A DNA stretch of 64,000 nt from the IMG/VR virus record IMGVR_UViG_3300047476_001402, positions 26,384-90,383 of that record. One strand, 5' to 3'. This stretch comes from a virus. Both the position numbers and the translations under genes were made by a program. Position 1 is the stretch's first letter; each line of letters starts with the position of its first letter. A model generated the notes under the pieces. It ran no database searches. It was not told the origin of the DNA and saw nothing but the letters and a program-made list of their open reading frames with translations. This document shows, piece by piece, positions 41,368 to 49,207 of the stretch.

Positions 41368-41859
41368 ATGACTTTCAACGAACTATATTCTTTATATATC
41401 ACAGAATCAAGACCATTCATAGGTGAATATGAATTGAATATAGATAATTTACGCAATCTTCTGGATAGAAATGGTTGGATAAAAATAAAAGATAGATCTA
41501 TGGGGAAAAATGTTAATTTTGCGCAAGAGTATATCAAACCTATTATCGATTTTTTAAAAGAAAATGGAGAAGATGTCGATTTTAATTTAAATAGACATTC
41601 TTTGATGGGAACCGAATGGGAATATGTCATAAGAAGAAATATTCAGAAAGAACCGATTCCTGAATTAGAACCTTGGGAGTTGACCAAGAAACGATTAGAA
41701 AAACAAAGAGTTCAGAGAGGGTTTGCACACCCAGGTAAATCAGCTAGTATCATGAACAAAAAGGTAGAAAGACAAAAATCATATGGATATCCTACCGACA
41801 ACACCTTTGGATATGGTCTAAAAGATTCAACTGGTCGTCCCAAACATTTGGGAAAATAA
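41368..41859 (+). CDS. Hypothetical basic protein, 163 aa
   Basis: A plus-strand gene inside a minus-strand region. TATAAA at 41355-41360 is well placed for a near-leaderless start. The C-terminal third is very basic and Lys/Arg-rich (LEKQRVQRGFAHPGKSAS). No endonuclease motif seen, so it is not clearly a mobile gene. Confidence 0.6.
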   Translation: MTFNELYSLYITESRPFIGEYELNIDNLRNLLDRNGWIKIKDRSMGKNVNFAQEYIKPIIDFLKENGEDVDFNLNRHSLMGTEWEYVIRRNIQKEPIPELEPWELTKKRLEKQRVQRGFAHPGKSASIMNKKVERQKSYGYPTDNTFGYGLKDSTGRPKHLGK

Positions 41860-41862
41860 ATT

Positions 41863-41937
41863 TGGTGCTTCTGGATGGAATCGAACCATCTTATAAGGTT
41901 TATCGGACCTTCGCTTTAGCCATTAAGCCACAGAAGC
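41863..41937 (-). tRNA. tRNA-Ile (GAT) with C33
   Basis: Acceptor GCTTCTG/CAGAAGC, stem AAGGT/ACCTT and loop CCGATAA. Position 33 is C instead of the near-universal U. CCA is encoded. Confidence 0.82.
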
Positions 41938-42040
41938 AATTAATATTCTCTCTTAATTATTTTAAACTTTGTAAGATATGCAAGAATACATCTTAACATA
42001 TGATATAAACAAAGTCCAATAGTTTCTTTAACCTTCTTCA

Positions 42041-42109
42041 TTACCAATTTTTAAAAATTTTATAAAATACACATATAATTAAAAAAGCAAATAATATATT
42101 TAGTTCCAT
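42041..42109 (-). CDS. Possible 22-aa membrane peptide
   Basis: The frame MELNILFAFLIICVFYKIFKNW is a single hydrophobic helix. It lies in a 180-bp space between genes. Supported only by composition and position. The rest of that space is AT-rich with no clear signals. Confidence 0.35.
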   Translation of the reverse strand: MELNILFAFLIICVFYKIFKNW

Positions 42110-42126
42110 ATTTATCTTTCAATTTT

Positions 42127-42450
42127 TTAATCATTATAATACCAGTTCTTGAATTTAGTTATATATTTAGAACAGTGTTTACCCACTCTTGTCGAGAACT
42201 TCTCTATAAGGCAAATATATATTGCACAAAGTATAATTGTAATTGCAGTTATGGGAATGAAACTCATACAGATCGGCGGAGGAGGTACGCCTTCTTCGAT
42301 TTTCGGCCAGCTTTTTCCCACGAACAATGATATAATCGTAAGAAGAATATATGATATAAGAATTATTAAAAATGTTGTCATATTTTGTTTGGAGGAAGAT
42401 TGCGATCCCGACTCGCATACCTTTTCAGGTACATATTGTTTAGCAAACAA
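42127..42450 (-). CDS. Membrane protein, 107 aa
   Basis: Two hydrophobic segments (residues 27-48 and 62-85) and a basic end. No recognised family. It belongs to a run of small membrane genes. Confidence 0.55.
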   Translation of the reverse strand: MFAKQYVPEKVCESGSQSSSKQNMTTFLIILISYILLTIISLFVGKSWPKIEEGVPPPPICMSFIPITAITIILCAIYICLIEKFSTRVGKHCSKYITKFKNWYYND

Positions 42451-42483
42451 TTCTAGTGCCCCGACTAGTTAATCTTCCAATTT

Positions 42484-42633
42484 TTAATCTGTTATCAATG
42501 TTATCAAAAACCCTAATAAAATAAAGGGGATTGCTAATAGAAAAGCTGTTGCGACCGTTGTCTTCAACAGCCCTCCTATAATAATTCCGAATATAGCATA
42601 TCTCCAGGCATCAGTCAATAAATATTGTATCAT
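42484..42633 (-). CDS. Small membrane protein, 49 aa
   Basis: The frame MIQYLLTDAWRYAIFG continues with two hydrophobic stretches. Its start overlaps the stop of the upstream gene in ATGA, a strong sign of coupling. Function unknown. Confidence 0.55.
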   Translation of the reverse strand: MIQYLLTDAWRYAIFGIIIGGLLKTTVATAFLLAIPFILLGFLITLITD

Positions 42634-42749
42634 TTCTTTTTAATTATAACCATTCCCGAATCTTTCAGCCCCCACACTCGTAATACTCTATCAGATATAA
42701 ATGCAGGAGGACGTTCCGCAATTATTATTCTTTCTCTTAAAGGTTTCAT
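42630..42749 (-). CDS. Small basic protein, 39 aa
   Basis: MKPLRERIII to VIIKKK, coupled to both neighbours by overlapping stop/start codons. Contains AERPPAFISDRVLRVWGLK, a short motif seen in small phage proteins. Function unknown. Confidence 0.5.
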   Translation of the reverse strand: MKPLRERIIIAERPPAFISDRVLRVWGLKDSGMVIIKKK

Positions 42750-43039
42750 TATCCTATCCATTCTATAAATGTTGAAGAATTAGCTATAGTATTCATATGC
42801 TTTAAAGAAGTCTCTCTGTCATCTAAATTGATTGGATACTTCTCAACTATTACAGATTCGTCTATAGGATCATCTTCACTATGTATTTTAAATCCTAGAA
42901 AATCTTCTATATCTTCCAATGCTATATAAGAAAATATAGGATCATCACCTTCTACTCTTTTCCTTTTATAAAAAATAAGTGCCACACCTTCTTTATAATA
43001 ATTTTTGTTCTTATCAAAGAACTCTTCTGTATTATTCAT
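42749..43039 (-). CDS. Hypothetical acidic protein, 96 aa
   Basis: Asp/Glu-rich with a basic patch early (YKRKRVEGDD). Its stop overlaps the start of the 39-aa gene (TAATG). It is divergent from the HNH gene at 43122. Confidence 0.55.
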   Translation of the reverse strand: MNNTEEFFDKNKNYYKEGVALIFYKRKRVEGDDPIFSYIALEDIEDFLGFKIHSEDDPIDESVIVEKYPINLDDRETSLKHMNTIANSSTFIEWIG

Positions 43040-43121
43040 ATGGAGGTCAATTTACCACACATAGACTTATAATGCAACTTATATGTCAGAGTTTATTAAA
43101 CGATTCGAATAAGTATCTTAT

Positions 43122-43838
43122 ATGAATATCCAAATATCCCAAAACGACATAAAACTCTATAAAAATAACATACCATGTAAATGTGAATACTGTTCGGAGA
43201 TATTTCATATATCAAATTCCGACGCATATCGATCATTTAAAGGAACTATAAATCGATTATTCTGTTCGAGAAAATGCCAAGGTGCGTACAAAACATTAAT
43301 CAACACCAAAGCATGTGTATGTGCAAACTGTAATATAGAGATTAGAAAGAGGAATTCTGCATCCAAAACCATTAATAATTTCTGTTCACAGTCTTGTGCG
43401 GCCATTTTTAATAATAAAAATCGAACACCTGTAAAATATTGCAAAAATTGTCCCAACATATTACATTCAAATAGCATCCAATATTGTTCATTACAATGTC
43501 AACACGAATATAGATATACAAGAGATATTGAAATGTGGAAAAATGGAGATATTACAGGGATTGGATGTGAAAAATATTTAACCATAAAACCCTCTATAAG
43601 AAGATATCTTCTTGAATGTGCGGATAATAAATGCTCGAAATGCGGTTGGGGTACCGTTCATCCTTCGACAGGTAGAATTCCTCTTCAAATAAATCATATT
43701 GACGGAAATGCGGCAAATAGCAGTCCGAATAATTTAGAAGTGGTGTGCCCTAACTGCCATTCTCTTACATCTAACTTTGGCTCATTAAATAAAAATAGTG
43801 CTAGAAAATATAGATATAATACCGACCAGTCTAACTAA
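43122..43838 (+). CDS. HNH endonuclease with zinc-finger array
   Basis: The N-terminal half carries several Cys pairs (CEYC, CSRKC, CANC, CSQSC, CKNC, CSLQC) that look like zinc knuckles. The C-terminal part has CSKCGWG...LQINHIDGNAANSSPNNLEVVCPNC, a complete HNH signature with its structural zinc. It stands on the opposite strand to its neighbours inside the tRNA region and is most likely a homing endonuclease. Confidence 0.9.
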   Translation: MNIQISQNDIKLYKNNIPCKCEYCSEIFHISNSDAYRSFKGTINRLFCSRKCQGAYKTLINTKACVCANCNIEIRKRNSASKTINNFCSQSCAAIFNNKNRTPVKYCKNCPNILHSNSIQYCSLQCQHEYRYTRDIEMWKNGDITGIGCEKYLTIKPSIRRYLLECADNKCSKCGWGTVHPSTGRIPLQINHIDGNAANSSPNNLEVVCPNCHSLTSNFGSLNKNSARKYRYNTDQSN

Positions 43839-43843
43839 TTGTA

Positions 43844-43922
43844 TGGTGGAGCTATAGGGATTTGAACCCTACTGATATTTTCATTGCAAGTGAAACGACC
43901 ACGCCAAGCAGTCCCTAGCCCC
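43844..43922 (-). tRNA. tRNA-Ala (TGC)
   Basis: Stem TTTCA/TGAAA with loop CTTGCAA; acceptor GGGGCTA with TAGCTCC; CCA encoded. Confidence 0.86.
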
Positions 43923-43938
43923 TTTTATTTTTACTTAC

Positions 43939-44100
43939 TTATATTCCCCAATCATCTCTTATAGAAAAAACTAAACCATTTGCCAAAAGATCTTTGCCTT
44001 CTTTTCTAAGCTCTGCAACCTCTTTCCATCGAATATCTTCATAATATCCAGAAGATTGTGCTTTTTCATGTTTTTCAAAAATATCATCAGGGTCTTTCAT
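43939..44100 (-). CDS. Small hypothetical protein, 53 aa
   Basis: Frame MKDPDDIFEKHEKAQ to RDDWGI, charged and helical. It overlaps the next gene by 14 bp. No family recognised. Confidence 0.55.
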   Translation of the reverse strand: MKDPDDIFEKHEKAQSSGYYEDIRWKEVAELRKEGKDLLANGLVFSIRDDWGI

Positions 44101-44320
44101 TCCATCTTTCTCTTTCTAAATAATGTCTTTTTGATAAATGTGTAAACTTTCCGTAACAGCTTCTACCAAAATCTTTCTTAAGATCATTTGTTTGTTTGAC
44201 TTTTACTGGTGTTCCTGCCATCAGTGCTCTTAATGTTGCATCAGGAACAGGGTCTTCCCAACCTAATCTTTTCGCAAGATTATAGGCTTTCCTTTTGTGA
44301 AAATCTTTTTGCTTTTTCAT
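44087..44320 (-). CDS. Small basic protein, 77 aa
   Basis: Lys/Arg-rich throughout (KKQKDFHKRKAYNLAKRLG). It overlaps the phosphatase-like gene by 41 bp. Possibly nucleic-acid binding; no motif. Confidence 0.55.
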   Translation of the reverse strand: MKKQKDFHKRKAYNLAKRLGWEDPVPDATLRALMAGTPVKVKQTNDLKKDFGRSCYGKFTHLSKRHYLERERWNERP

Positions 44321-44747
44321 TATAAGCTTCTACTAACAGATCATACAACAACATGTTCGGTAATGCAAGCTTTTTTCCAAACTCTATCCACTTATATTCC
44401 AACACATCCTCTAAAAATTTACAAACCGCACCACTTCTAGACACTCCTGCCGCACAATTTACTATAATGTTCTTATCTTTATTATCAAGTATAAACCTTA
44501 CAATTTTATGTGCAATTTTTCGTGTAGGTGGGAATAACCCATTTGCTTTATCATCTTCATGAACCTCTTTCAAATCGTGAAAACATATTTTAAGTTTTGC
44601 ACATTTATCAAGTGTTTCATTTTGAATATGTTGAAAACTTTTTTCCGGTTCCCCTATAGAAATCCATGCAACTTCGGTTTTAAAACTTTTCCAATCTAAT
44701 TTAGATTCCTTTACGGCAATCCTAGGCAGATTTAGAGTTTTTTTCAT
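44280..44747 (-). CDS. Dual-specificity / tyrosine phosphatase-like protein, 155 aa
   Basis: The P-loop NCAAGVSRSG near residue 98 is the CX5R signature of cysteine-dependent phosphatases; the residue before Cys is Asn, not the usual His. A general-acid Asp may lie in the HEDDK segment. Such proteins dephosphorylate proteins, RNA caps or nucleotides. A phage role might be RNA end processing or host signalling; neither is shown. Confidence 0.82.
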   Translation of the reverse strand: MKKTLNLPRIAVKESKLDWKSFKTEVAWISIGEPEKSFQHIQNETLDKCAKLKICFHDLKEVHEDDKANGLFPPTRKIAHKIVRFILDNKDKNIIVNCAAGVSRSGAVCKFLEDVLEYKWIEFGKKLALPNMLLYDLLVEAYNEKAKRFSQKESL

Positions 44748-44760
44748 ATTTTATTTTTAA

Positions 44761-44846
44761 TGGCGGTTCCTAATCGCATCGAACAATTAACCTTTCAGTC
44801 ACCGTGCTTTTCAAGAGCACTTGAGGAGCCAACCTCGGTAGGAACC
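44761..44846 (-). tRNA. tRNA-Ser (TGA)
   Basis: Acceptor GGTTCCT/AGGAACC, stem GTGCT/AGCAC, loop CTTGAAA, long variable arm, G discriminator and CCA encoded. Confidence 0.88.
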
Positions 44847-44853
44847 ATATCTT

Positions 44854-45003
44854 CTATTTACACTCTTCTTTTTTCTTCTGAAAATATTCAACTATATTAT
44901 TTTCCAACTGTCGTTGTTCTTCTTGTTCTACAATATCCTGTGCATTAAGAAAAGTAGCAAAAGAATTTGGTGGAAGATTAAAATATTCTGATAATGTTTT
45001 CAT
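44854..45003 (-). CDS. Small hypothetical protein, 49 aa
   Basis: Frame MKTLSEYFNLPPNSF then a Gln/Glu-rich helix ending KKKEECK. It lies between two tRNA genes. No family recognised. Confidence 0.5.
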   Translation of the reverse strand: MKTLSEYFNLPPNSFATFLNAQDIVEQEEQRQLENNIVEYFQKKKEECK

Positions 45004-45020
45004 TTTTTCTCCATAATTTT

Positions 45021-45127
45021 TGGTGGACTATATGAGATTCGAACTCACTCGGGGTTGCGCACTCCCTTTCCGATTGCATCATCAGAATCCCCTCTGATTA
45101 ATAACCTCGATGTTAATTAGCTAGCCC
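45021..45127 (-). tRNA. Oversized tRNA-like gene of undetermined identity, 107 nt
   Basis: Acceptor GGGCTA with TAGTCC and T arm GTGAG-TTCGAAT-CTCAT are clear; CCA is encoded. The interior is about 18 nt longer than a class II tRNA. It holds three hairpin-forming segments (near TAATTAAC/GTTATTA, TCAGA/TCTGA and GGG/CCC) but no canonical D arm or 7-nt anticodon loop. Could carry an insertion or be a tRNA mimic. Confidence 0.55.
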
Positions 45128-45132
45128 ATTTA

Positions 45133-45315
45133 TTACTTTTTCTTTAAATCGTTCACAAGAACATTCCATTGCCGAGTTAATTCAAATGAACTACATAAAC
45201 CATGTGATCTATGCTGTTCTGCGAGTTTACTGCTCATATTATTTCCAATCTTTATAAGAGTATTAATTTTTTCTAAATATTCGGAGAAATCTTTAATCGA
45301 TAATTCTGTTTTCAT
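45133..45315 (-). CDS. Small helical protein, 60 aa
   Basis: A Lys/Glu-rich helical protein (KDFSEYLEKINTLIKIGNN). It overlaps the next gene by 23 bp. Function unknown. Confidence 0.55.
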   Translation of the reverse strand: MKTELSIKDFSEYLEKINTLIKIGNNMSSKLAEQHRSHGLCSSFELTRQWNVLVNDLKKK

Positions 45316-45496
45316 TTTCTATCTTTTTTGCAACACATTTACCTTTATTATCAAATACAGAAACTTTAAATCCATGTGCAATCGCATATTCCCATGCTTG
45401 CAGTAGATATTCTCGATACTCCACGCTCATTTCTATGAGTTCATCTCGGTGCCTATCTCTAAGGGTATCGGTATTTATGTCTTTAAAATATTTCAT
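45293..45496 (-). CDS. Hypothetical protein, 67 aa
   Basis: Helical N-terminus and beta C-terminus (AHGFKVSVFDNKGKCVAK). Coupled to both neighbours. Confidence 0.55.
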   Translation of the reverse strand: MKYFKDINTDTLRDRHRDELIEMSVEYREYLLQAWEYAIAHGFKVSVFDNKGKCVAKKIENENRIID

Positions 45497-45729
45497 AATT
45501 GTTTATACCAGACACTTAATTTCCAATCAATAGGACTATCGTTAATAGTCTCGATAATTTTCAAATATTTTTGATTACCCATTGCGACACCACGCTTAAC
45601 TGGATATTCATAGACATTGACTTCTACAACATCCATTCGCCACTGTAAACCGTTGTATTGTTTTACAACATAAATTCCAGTATTACGTATATGTCCTATA
45701 CAATAATTGTCCGTATCCTCGATTTTCAT
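45493..45729 (-). CDS. Hypothetical protein, 78 aa
   Basis: Beta-rich small protein (YNGLQWRMDVVEVNVYEY). It ends overlapping the next start by 4 bp and follows the TIM-barrel-like gene by 3 bp. Confidence 0.55.
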   Translation of the reverse strand: MKIEDTDNYCIGHIRNTGIYVVKQYNGLQWRMDVVEVNVYEYPVKRGVAMGNQKYLKIIETINDSPIDWKLSVWYKQL

Positions 45730-45732
45730 TCT

Positions 45733-46455
45733 TCAAATTACTCTAGATTGTGCTATTGTCAAGAACTGTCTCACTTTTTGTAGGTCAAATTTATCTTCTG
45801 TCCTCAACCAAGTCTCTGCATCAATCCAAATCGGAACCTCGATAATCTCGTCCAATTTTTGCAACTGACTCTCTAGGTTCTCAACTGATAAACCTCCTGC
45901 ATAACCCGTGTAAACACCATCCAAAGGCAAATCCCATTCAGAAGGTAGAACCCCCGCACCATGAGATAGATCATAAAGAGCAGAAATGTTACTAATACCC
46001 ATAAGATCAAGTTCATGAATATAGTTATTCACTTTATCATACTGTGCAATAAATTGGATATTCTGGTTATATCCGATGTTTTGTATCAAAACATCTAAAT
46101 CAACTTTATGTTTCTCACCATGAGTATTAATTTGAATACGATCAAACCATTCAGGTTCAAGGTACTCTACAAATGTTAGGCCATGTAACCAATTCTTCTG
46201 TAAGATTTCATTTACATATTCTCCACATAAATGTCCAGATAATTTTAAACTTGCTCCTCCTTCAGTAAGGCGACATTTTTCGAGCTTATATAGCCAATCT
46301 CTAGATGGAAACCTATTCGATTTTCCTGCCTGTCTTTTAGACAGAAGAATGCCCCATTCAACAAATGGAAACTCTTTTTGAATTTCCGCCATTTCCTCAA
46401 TAGAAGTATCATCAGATGCTCCTGTTACTGTTACAGTTTTTAAATATTTTTTCAT
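45733..46455 (-). CDS. TIM-barrel protein, TrpF-like, 240 aa
   Basis: The protein has repeating beta-alpha units: TVTGASDD, VEWGILLSK, GASLKLSGHLCGEYV, ALYDLSHGAG and GYAGGLSVENL. This layout resembles phosphoribosylanthranilate isomerase-type TIM barrels and similar phage proteins that I cannot assign a reaction to. The catalytic residues of TrpF are not all evident, so a different substrate is likely. Confidence 0.65.
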   Translation of the reverse strand: MKKYLKTVTVTGASDDTSIEEMAEIQKEFPFVEWGILLSKRQAGKSNRFPSRDWLYKLEKCRLTEGGASLKLSGHLCGEYVNEILQKNWLHGLTFVEYLEPEWFDRIQINTHGEKHKVDLDVLIQNIGYNQNIQFIAQYDKVNNYIHELDLMGISNISALYDLSHGAGVLPSEWDLPLDGVYTGYAGGLSVENLESQLQKLDEIIEVPIWIDAETWLRTEDKFDLQKVRQFLTIAQSRVI

Positions 46456-46458
46456 TGT

Positions 46459-46719
46459 TTAAATTCTTCCAAAGAAAATATCAATATTATCGGGATATTT
46501 TCTCCATTGTGTTGTTCTCACTGTTCGTTTTGTTTTACACCATTTACACTCTTCATAATCGTCATGACATTTACTGGTTTGTTTAATTAACTTAATTGGT
46601 GAATAACACCTTTCACAAACCCATGCAGGCCATCTCTTTAAGATTTGAGTATCGTGTAAAACATCTCTCATTAAATTTGGTTCCCTTGGACGGTAATGCT
46701 CCGTCTTAGATAGCGTCAC
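46459..46719 (-). CDS. Zinc-binding hypothetical protein, 86 aa
   Basis: WVCERCYSP near residue 33 and CKWCKTKR near residue 58 form a treble-clef-type site, followed by a basic C-terminus. It starts just upstream of the TIM-barrel gene. Confidence 0.6.
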   Translation of the reverse strand: MTLSKTEHYRPREPNLMRDVLHDTQILKRWPAWVCERCYSPIKLIKQTSKCHDDYEECKWCKTKRTVRTTQWRKYPDNIDIFFGRI

Positions 46720-46762
46720 AAGCTATGAAATTACTTTTATTATACGAAGGGATTTTTAAATT

Positions 46763-46838
46763 TGGTAGGCTCTACAAGATTCGAACTTGTACTTTGAAAT
46801 CCAAAATTTCAAGTGCTAGACCATTACACCAAGAGCCT
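46763..46838 (-). tRNA. tRNA-Gln (TTG)
   Basis: Acceptor AGGCTCT/AGAGCCT, stem TGAAA/TTTCA, loop TTTTGGA. CCA is encoded. Confidence 0.87.
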
Positions 46839-46846
46839 ATTTAATG

Positions 46847-46917
46847 CATGTCCCAAACGAATTGAACGCTTGATTACAAGGTTGGAACTTGTCGTGTTAC
46901 CTCTACACTAGGGACAT
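46847..46917 (-). tRNA. tRNA-Trp (CCA)
   Basis: Stem ACAAG/CTTGT with loop TTCCAAC; D arm GTGT/ACAC; G discriminator. The 3' end reads GCA rather than CCA. Confidence 0.85.
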
Positions 46918-46938
46918 ATTTAAATCACTTTACACCAT

Positions 46939-47106
46939 CTACTTATCGTTGTCAAACTCTTTTAACAAGATATTTCTCATATACTCAATTATCTTATGCC
47001 GATTTTCTTTAAACTTTTTAAGAGTTTGCTCCGCCTGTTCTTTTGTTACAGAGTGATCTATATCAGACGGAAAATATGGAACAGCCCTTATTATCTTATT
47101 TTTCAT
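46939..47106 (-). CDS. Small helical protein, 55 aa
   Basis: Frame MKNKIIRAVPYFPSDID then a Lys/Glu helix ending KEFDNDK. It overlaps the upstream gene by 11 bp. No family recognised. Confidence 0.5.
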   Translation of the reverse strand: MKNKIIRAVPYFPSDIDHSVTKEQAEQTLKKFKENRHKIIEYMRNILLKEFDNDK

Positions 47107-47329
47107 CTAATATAACTTGTCCAAGTTTTCGGATTTCATCTTTTAAATTATTGCCGGTTGTTGTCGCCTCTATGAGGGCATTTGGTCCAGCTTCTACATC
47201 AATATCATATATAATAATATTTCCTTCGGCGCGAACACTCTCACTGTCGAAAATTTTAAAACATATCTCCGTATGAAAAGGATGTTTTATTTTAGATGAT
47301 ATTTCTGTTTTCACTATTTTGGAGGTCAA
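47096..47329 (-). CDS. Hypothetical protein, 77 aa
   Basis: Begins with an Ile/Lys-rich segment and contains EGNIIIYDIDVEAGPNALIEA. Its first codons overlap the 3' end of tRNA-Thr, so the start may be further in. No family recognised. Confidence 0.5.
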   Translation of the reverse strand: MTSKIVKTEISSKIKHPFHTEICFKIFDSESVRAEGNIIIYDIDVEAGPNALIEATTTGNNLKDEIRKLGQVILDEK

Positions 47330-47394
47330 TTACGGACTTGCGCCGTACTATTCGGAGTACAAAACCGAAACATCGCTATCTATGCTTATTGACC
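47320..47394 (-). tRNA. tRNA-Thr (TGT)
   Basis: Acceptor GGTCAAT/ATTGACC, anticodon loop TTTGTAC, T stem TACGG/CCGTA with an atypical loop CGCAAGT, CCA encoded. Its 5' end overlaps the stop codon of the cupin-like gene by 9 nt. Confidence 0.8.
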
Positions 47395-47883
47395 ATTTTC
47401 AACTTGATGGATACTATGTCTAGTTTCCCTCTCTGCTACATCTTTATTTACATTACCAATATACCAAATTCCATTTTTTCTCTTATTCCATAATCTTTTT
47501 TCATTAATAATACGCTCAAATATTCCATCATCGGAATCACTGATAACAGGATTTATTGCATTCCATGCATATTTCCCATATGCAATAAACAATGTAATTG
47601 TTTCTCCATGTAACTTATCTATTCTATGATATGTCTTATTACTTCTTAATATAAGATCTCCCGCTGTATATCTCCTCTGTGATAAAACATCATTGTCTAA
47701 TATCATTTCGGTGTATCCACCTCTCAAAATTATACTAATATAATGAAAAGGATGATTATGAAATAAACTAGTCTTGTCTTCACTTGTTATCTTATGTATA
47801 CGAATATGTAATTTTCCAATTTTTAATATCGTAAAACGATGTAAAAAATCTTTAATATTACTATAAGGTTTGAATAACTTCAT
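47386..47883 (-). CDS. Cupin-like protein, 165 aa
   Basis: LFHNHPFHYISIILRGGY followed by YHRI repeats the metal-site pattern of the cupin-like protein at 3071-3478, so the two are paralogues. The rest is beta-rich, with a Lys/Arg/Asn-rich C-terminus (INEKRLWNKRKNG). Its stop codon overlaps tRNA-Thr by 9 nt. Substrate and function are unknown. Confidence 0.68.
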   Translation of the reverse strand: MKLFKPYSNIKDFLHRFTILKIGKLHIRIHKITSEDKTSLFHNHPFHYISIILRGGYTEMILDNDVLSQRRYTAGDLILRSNKTYHRIDKLHGETITLFIAYGKYAWNAINPVISDSDDGIFERIINEKRLWNKRKNGIWYIGNVNKDVAERETRHSIHQVENGQ

Positions 47884-47903
47884 ACAATATTATTATTAAT
47901 ATT

Positions 47904-47982
47904 TGGTGCGGTATGTCGGAATCGAACCGACTAAATCCTTCGCATTGGAAGTGCGACGTGCGACCATTTACACCTATACCGC
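47904..47982 (-). tRNA. tRNA-Gly (TCC)
   Basis: Acceptor GCGGTAT/ATACCGC, stem TCGCA/TGCGA, loop CTTCCAA, CCA encoded. Confidence 0.88.
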
Positions 47983-47990
47983 AATATAAT

Positions 47991-48053
47991 TATCAAAGAT
48001 AGGATTTTAAACCTATATAGCCCGAGGGCATCTTCCATTAGATCACTCTGATA
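47991..48053 (-). tRNA. Shortened tRNA-like gene with a tetraloop in place of the anticodon arm
   Basis: Acceptor TATCAGA pairs with TTTGATA, D-like ATC/GAT stem is present and T stem ATAGG/CCTAT holds an 8-nt loop. Between them only GCC-CTCG-GGC plus a few bases remain, so there is no anticodon loop. No CCA. Confidence 0.5.
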
Positions 48054-48060
48054 TATCTAC

Positions 48061-48669
48061 TTACTCAAACTTTCCTCCATCTACAAACTGTTGCCACTCT
48101 TCTCTCATAAATTTCATAGAATATGAATTTTTCGGTTTTTCTGGCTTCTTCAAAAGTTTCAGACCACATTCCTTTGGAGTTCTATCGCCCTTCCAGATAT
48201 TTAGAGCCTTCTGACATGTTGCAAGGTTTTCCCAAGTGTTTTGCCCACCTCTAGAAACTGGAAGAATATGATCAATGGAAATGTTATCCCTTGTGAGCTT
48301 TTCACCAGTATATAAACAAGTCCAATTATCGCGATCCCAAATATTACTCTTAGTAGGAAATACCGCCTTCTTGTTGACAATCTTATTAAATTTAGAACAC
48401 ACCACGATACTTGGCATACGGATACTTCCTTTAGAAGTTTTCACGTATTCATCATAATCTCTAAGCGGTAACTGTTTCCAAGATTCAAAATCTTTAACAA
48501 CTTCCATACTTACGATTTTTTTACGATCTACATTTCCCGCCTCATCAACATCGTACCAAACATCTAAAGGATGAACCGCACCAGAAAAGATATTAGTCAT
48601 AGTATCTTTCCAAGATTCTGTTCCGATAGGATAAAATCCCCTATTTAATTTTAATACTTCTTGTTTCAT
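48061..48669 (-). CDS. HNH endonuclease, 202 aa
   Basis: The C-terminal half shows the HNH core CLYTGEKLTRDNISIDHI followed by LPVSRGGQNTWENLATC, with LTRDNISIDHILPVSRGG giving the His-Asn pair. The N-terminal region (DVDEAGNVDRKKI) is a separate domain with no recognised family. It could be a homing endonuclease or a phage nuclease. Confidence 0.88.
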   Translation of the reverse strand: MKQEVLKLNRGFYPIGTESWKDTMTNIFSGAVHPLDVWYDVDEAGNVDRKKIVSMEVVKDFESWKQLPLRDYDEYVKTSKGSIRMPSIVVCSKFNKIVNKKAVFPTKSNIWDRDNWTCLYTGEKLTRDNISIDHILPVSRGGQNTWENLATCQKALNIWKGDRTPKECGLKLLKKPEKPKNSYSMKFMREEWQQFVDGGKFE

Positions 48670-48875
48670 TCAATATTCTACAACACTCCTTTCTTTTTGT
48701 CAATCATCTTCTGTAATTTAACATCCCCGCCTATCAGTTTCCATCCCTGATTTGGTTATTTTTTGCGTCTGATAAAACGCTTTCCTCCTTCCAGACTAGC
48801 GAGTATCAATTCGCACGGCTTTCTTCATCTGGTTTATTTGACGGGATTTTTAGACTTGCGTCCTAGTTAAACAAA
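48670..48875. other. Gene-free stretch, about 205 bp
   Basis: No supported reading frame and no T-loop or acceptor pair of a tRNA. One short hairpin GCGT-CTGATAAA-ACGC near 48765-48780 is visible. It may be a leader or an unrecognised RNA. Confidence 0.4.
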
Positions 48876-49100
48876 TTACGAACACATACATGTTCCATAG
48901 TCACAACAACAATTCGATGACCACACCTCGCAAAGGGAACACCAAGACATCTGACCGCCACACATATAACACGTTTCTGGGTAATTATATTTTCTATCGG
49001 CTTCCCGAGCTTTTATTCGTGCAGCATCTTTCCGACGTTTATTCTCACGTCTTCCTACGATGGGATTTTTCAAATAAAATCTGGTTAATGTTCTGTTCAT
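48876..49100 (-). CDS. Basic protein with a Cys-rich C-terminus, 74 aa
   Basis: The N-terminal half is very basic (GRRENKRRKDAARIKAREADRK). The C-terminal part has CYMCGGQMSWCSLC and CCCDYGTCMC, a dense zinc- or metal-binding cluster. No family recognised. Confidence 0.65.
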   Translation of the reverse strand: MNRTLTRFYLKNPIVGRRENKRRKDAARIKAREADRKYNYPETCYMCGGQMSWCSLCEVWSSNCCCDYGTCMCS

Positions 49101-49110
49101 AATAAATTGA

Positions 49111-49169
49111 TGGACACGATGAGACTCGAACTCACAGTTGGAAACGCACTACCATTATGCTACATGCCC
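49111..49169 (-). tRNA. Truncated tRNA gene with a collapsed anticodon arm
   Basis: Acceptor GGGCATG with CGTGTCC, D arm GCAT/GTGC and T arm GTGAG-TTCGAGT-CTCAT are canonical. The anticodon arm and variable loop are reduced to about 10 nt (GTT-TCC-AAC). It lacks CCA. Either a deletion remnant or an anticodon-less mimic. Confidence 0.6.
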
Positions 49170-49207
49170 ATATAACCATACTACCGAAACTGAAAAGGTC
49201 AACAACA

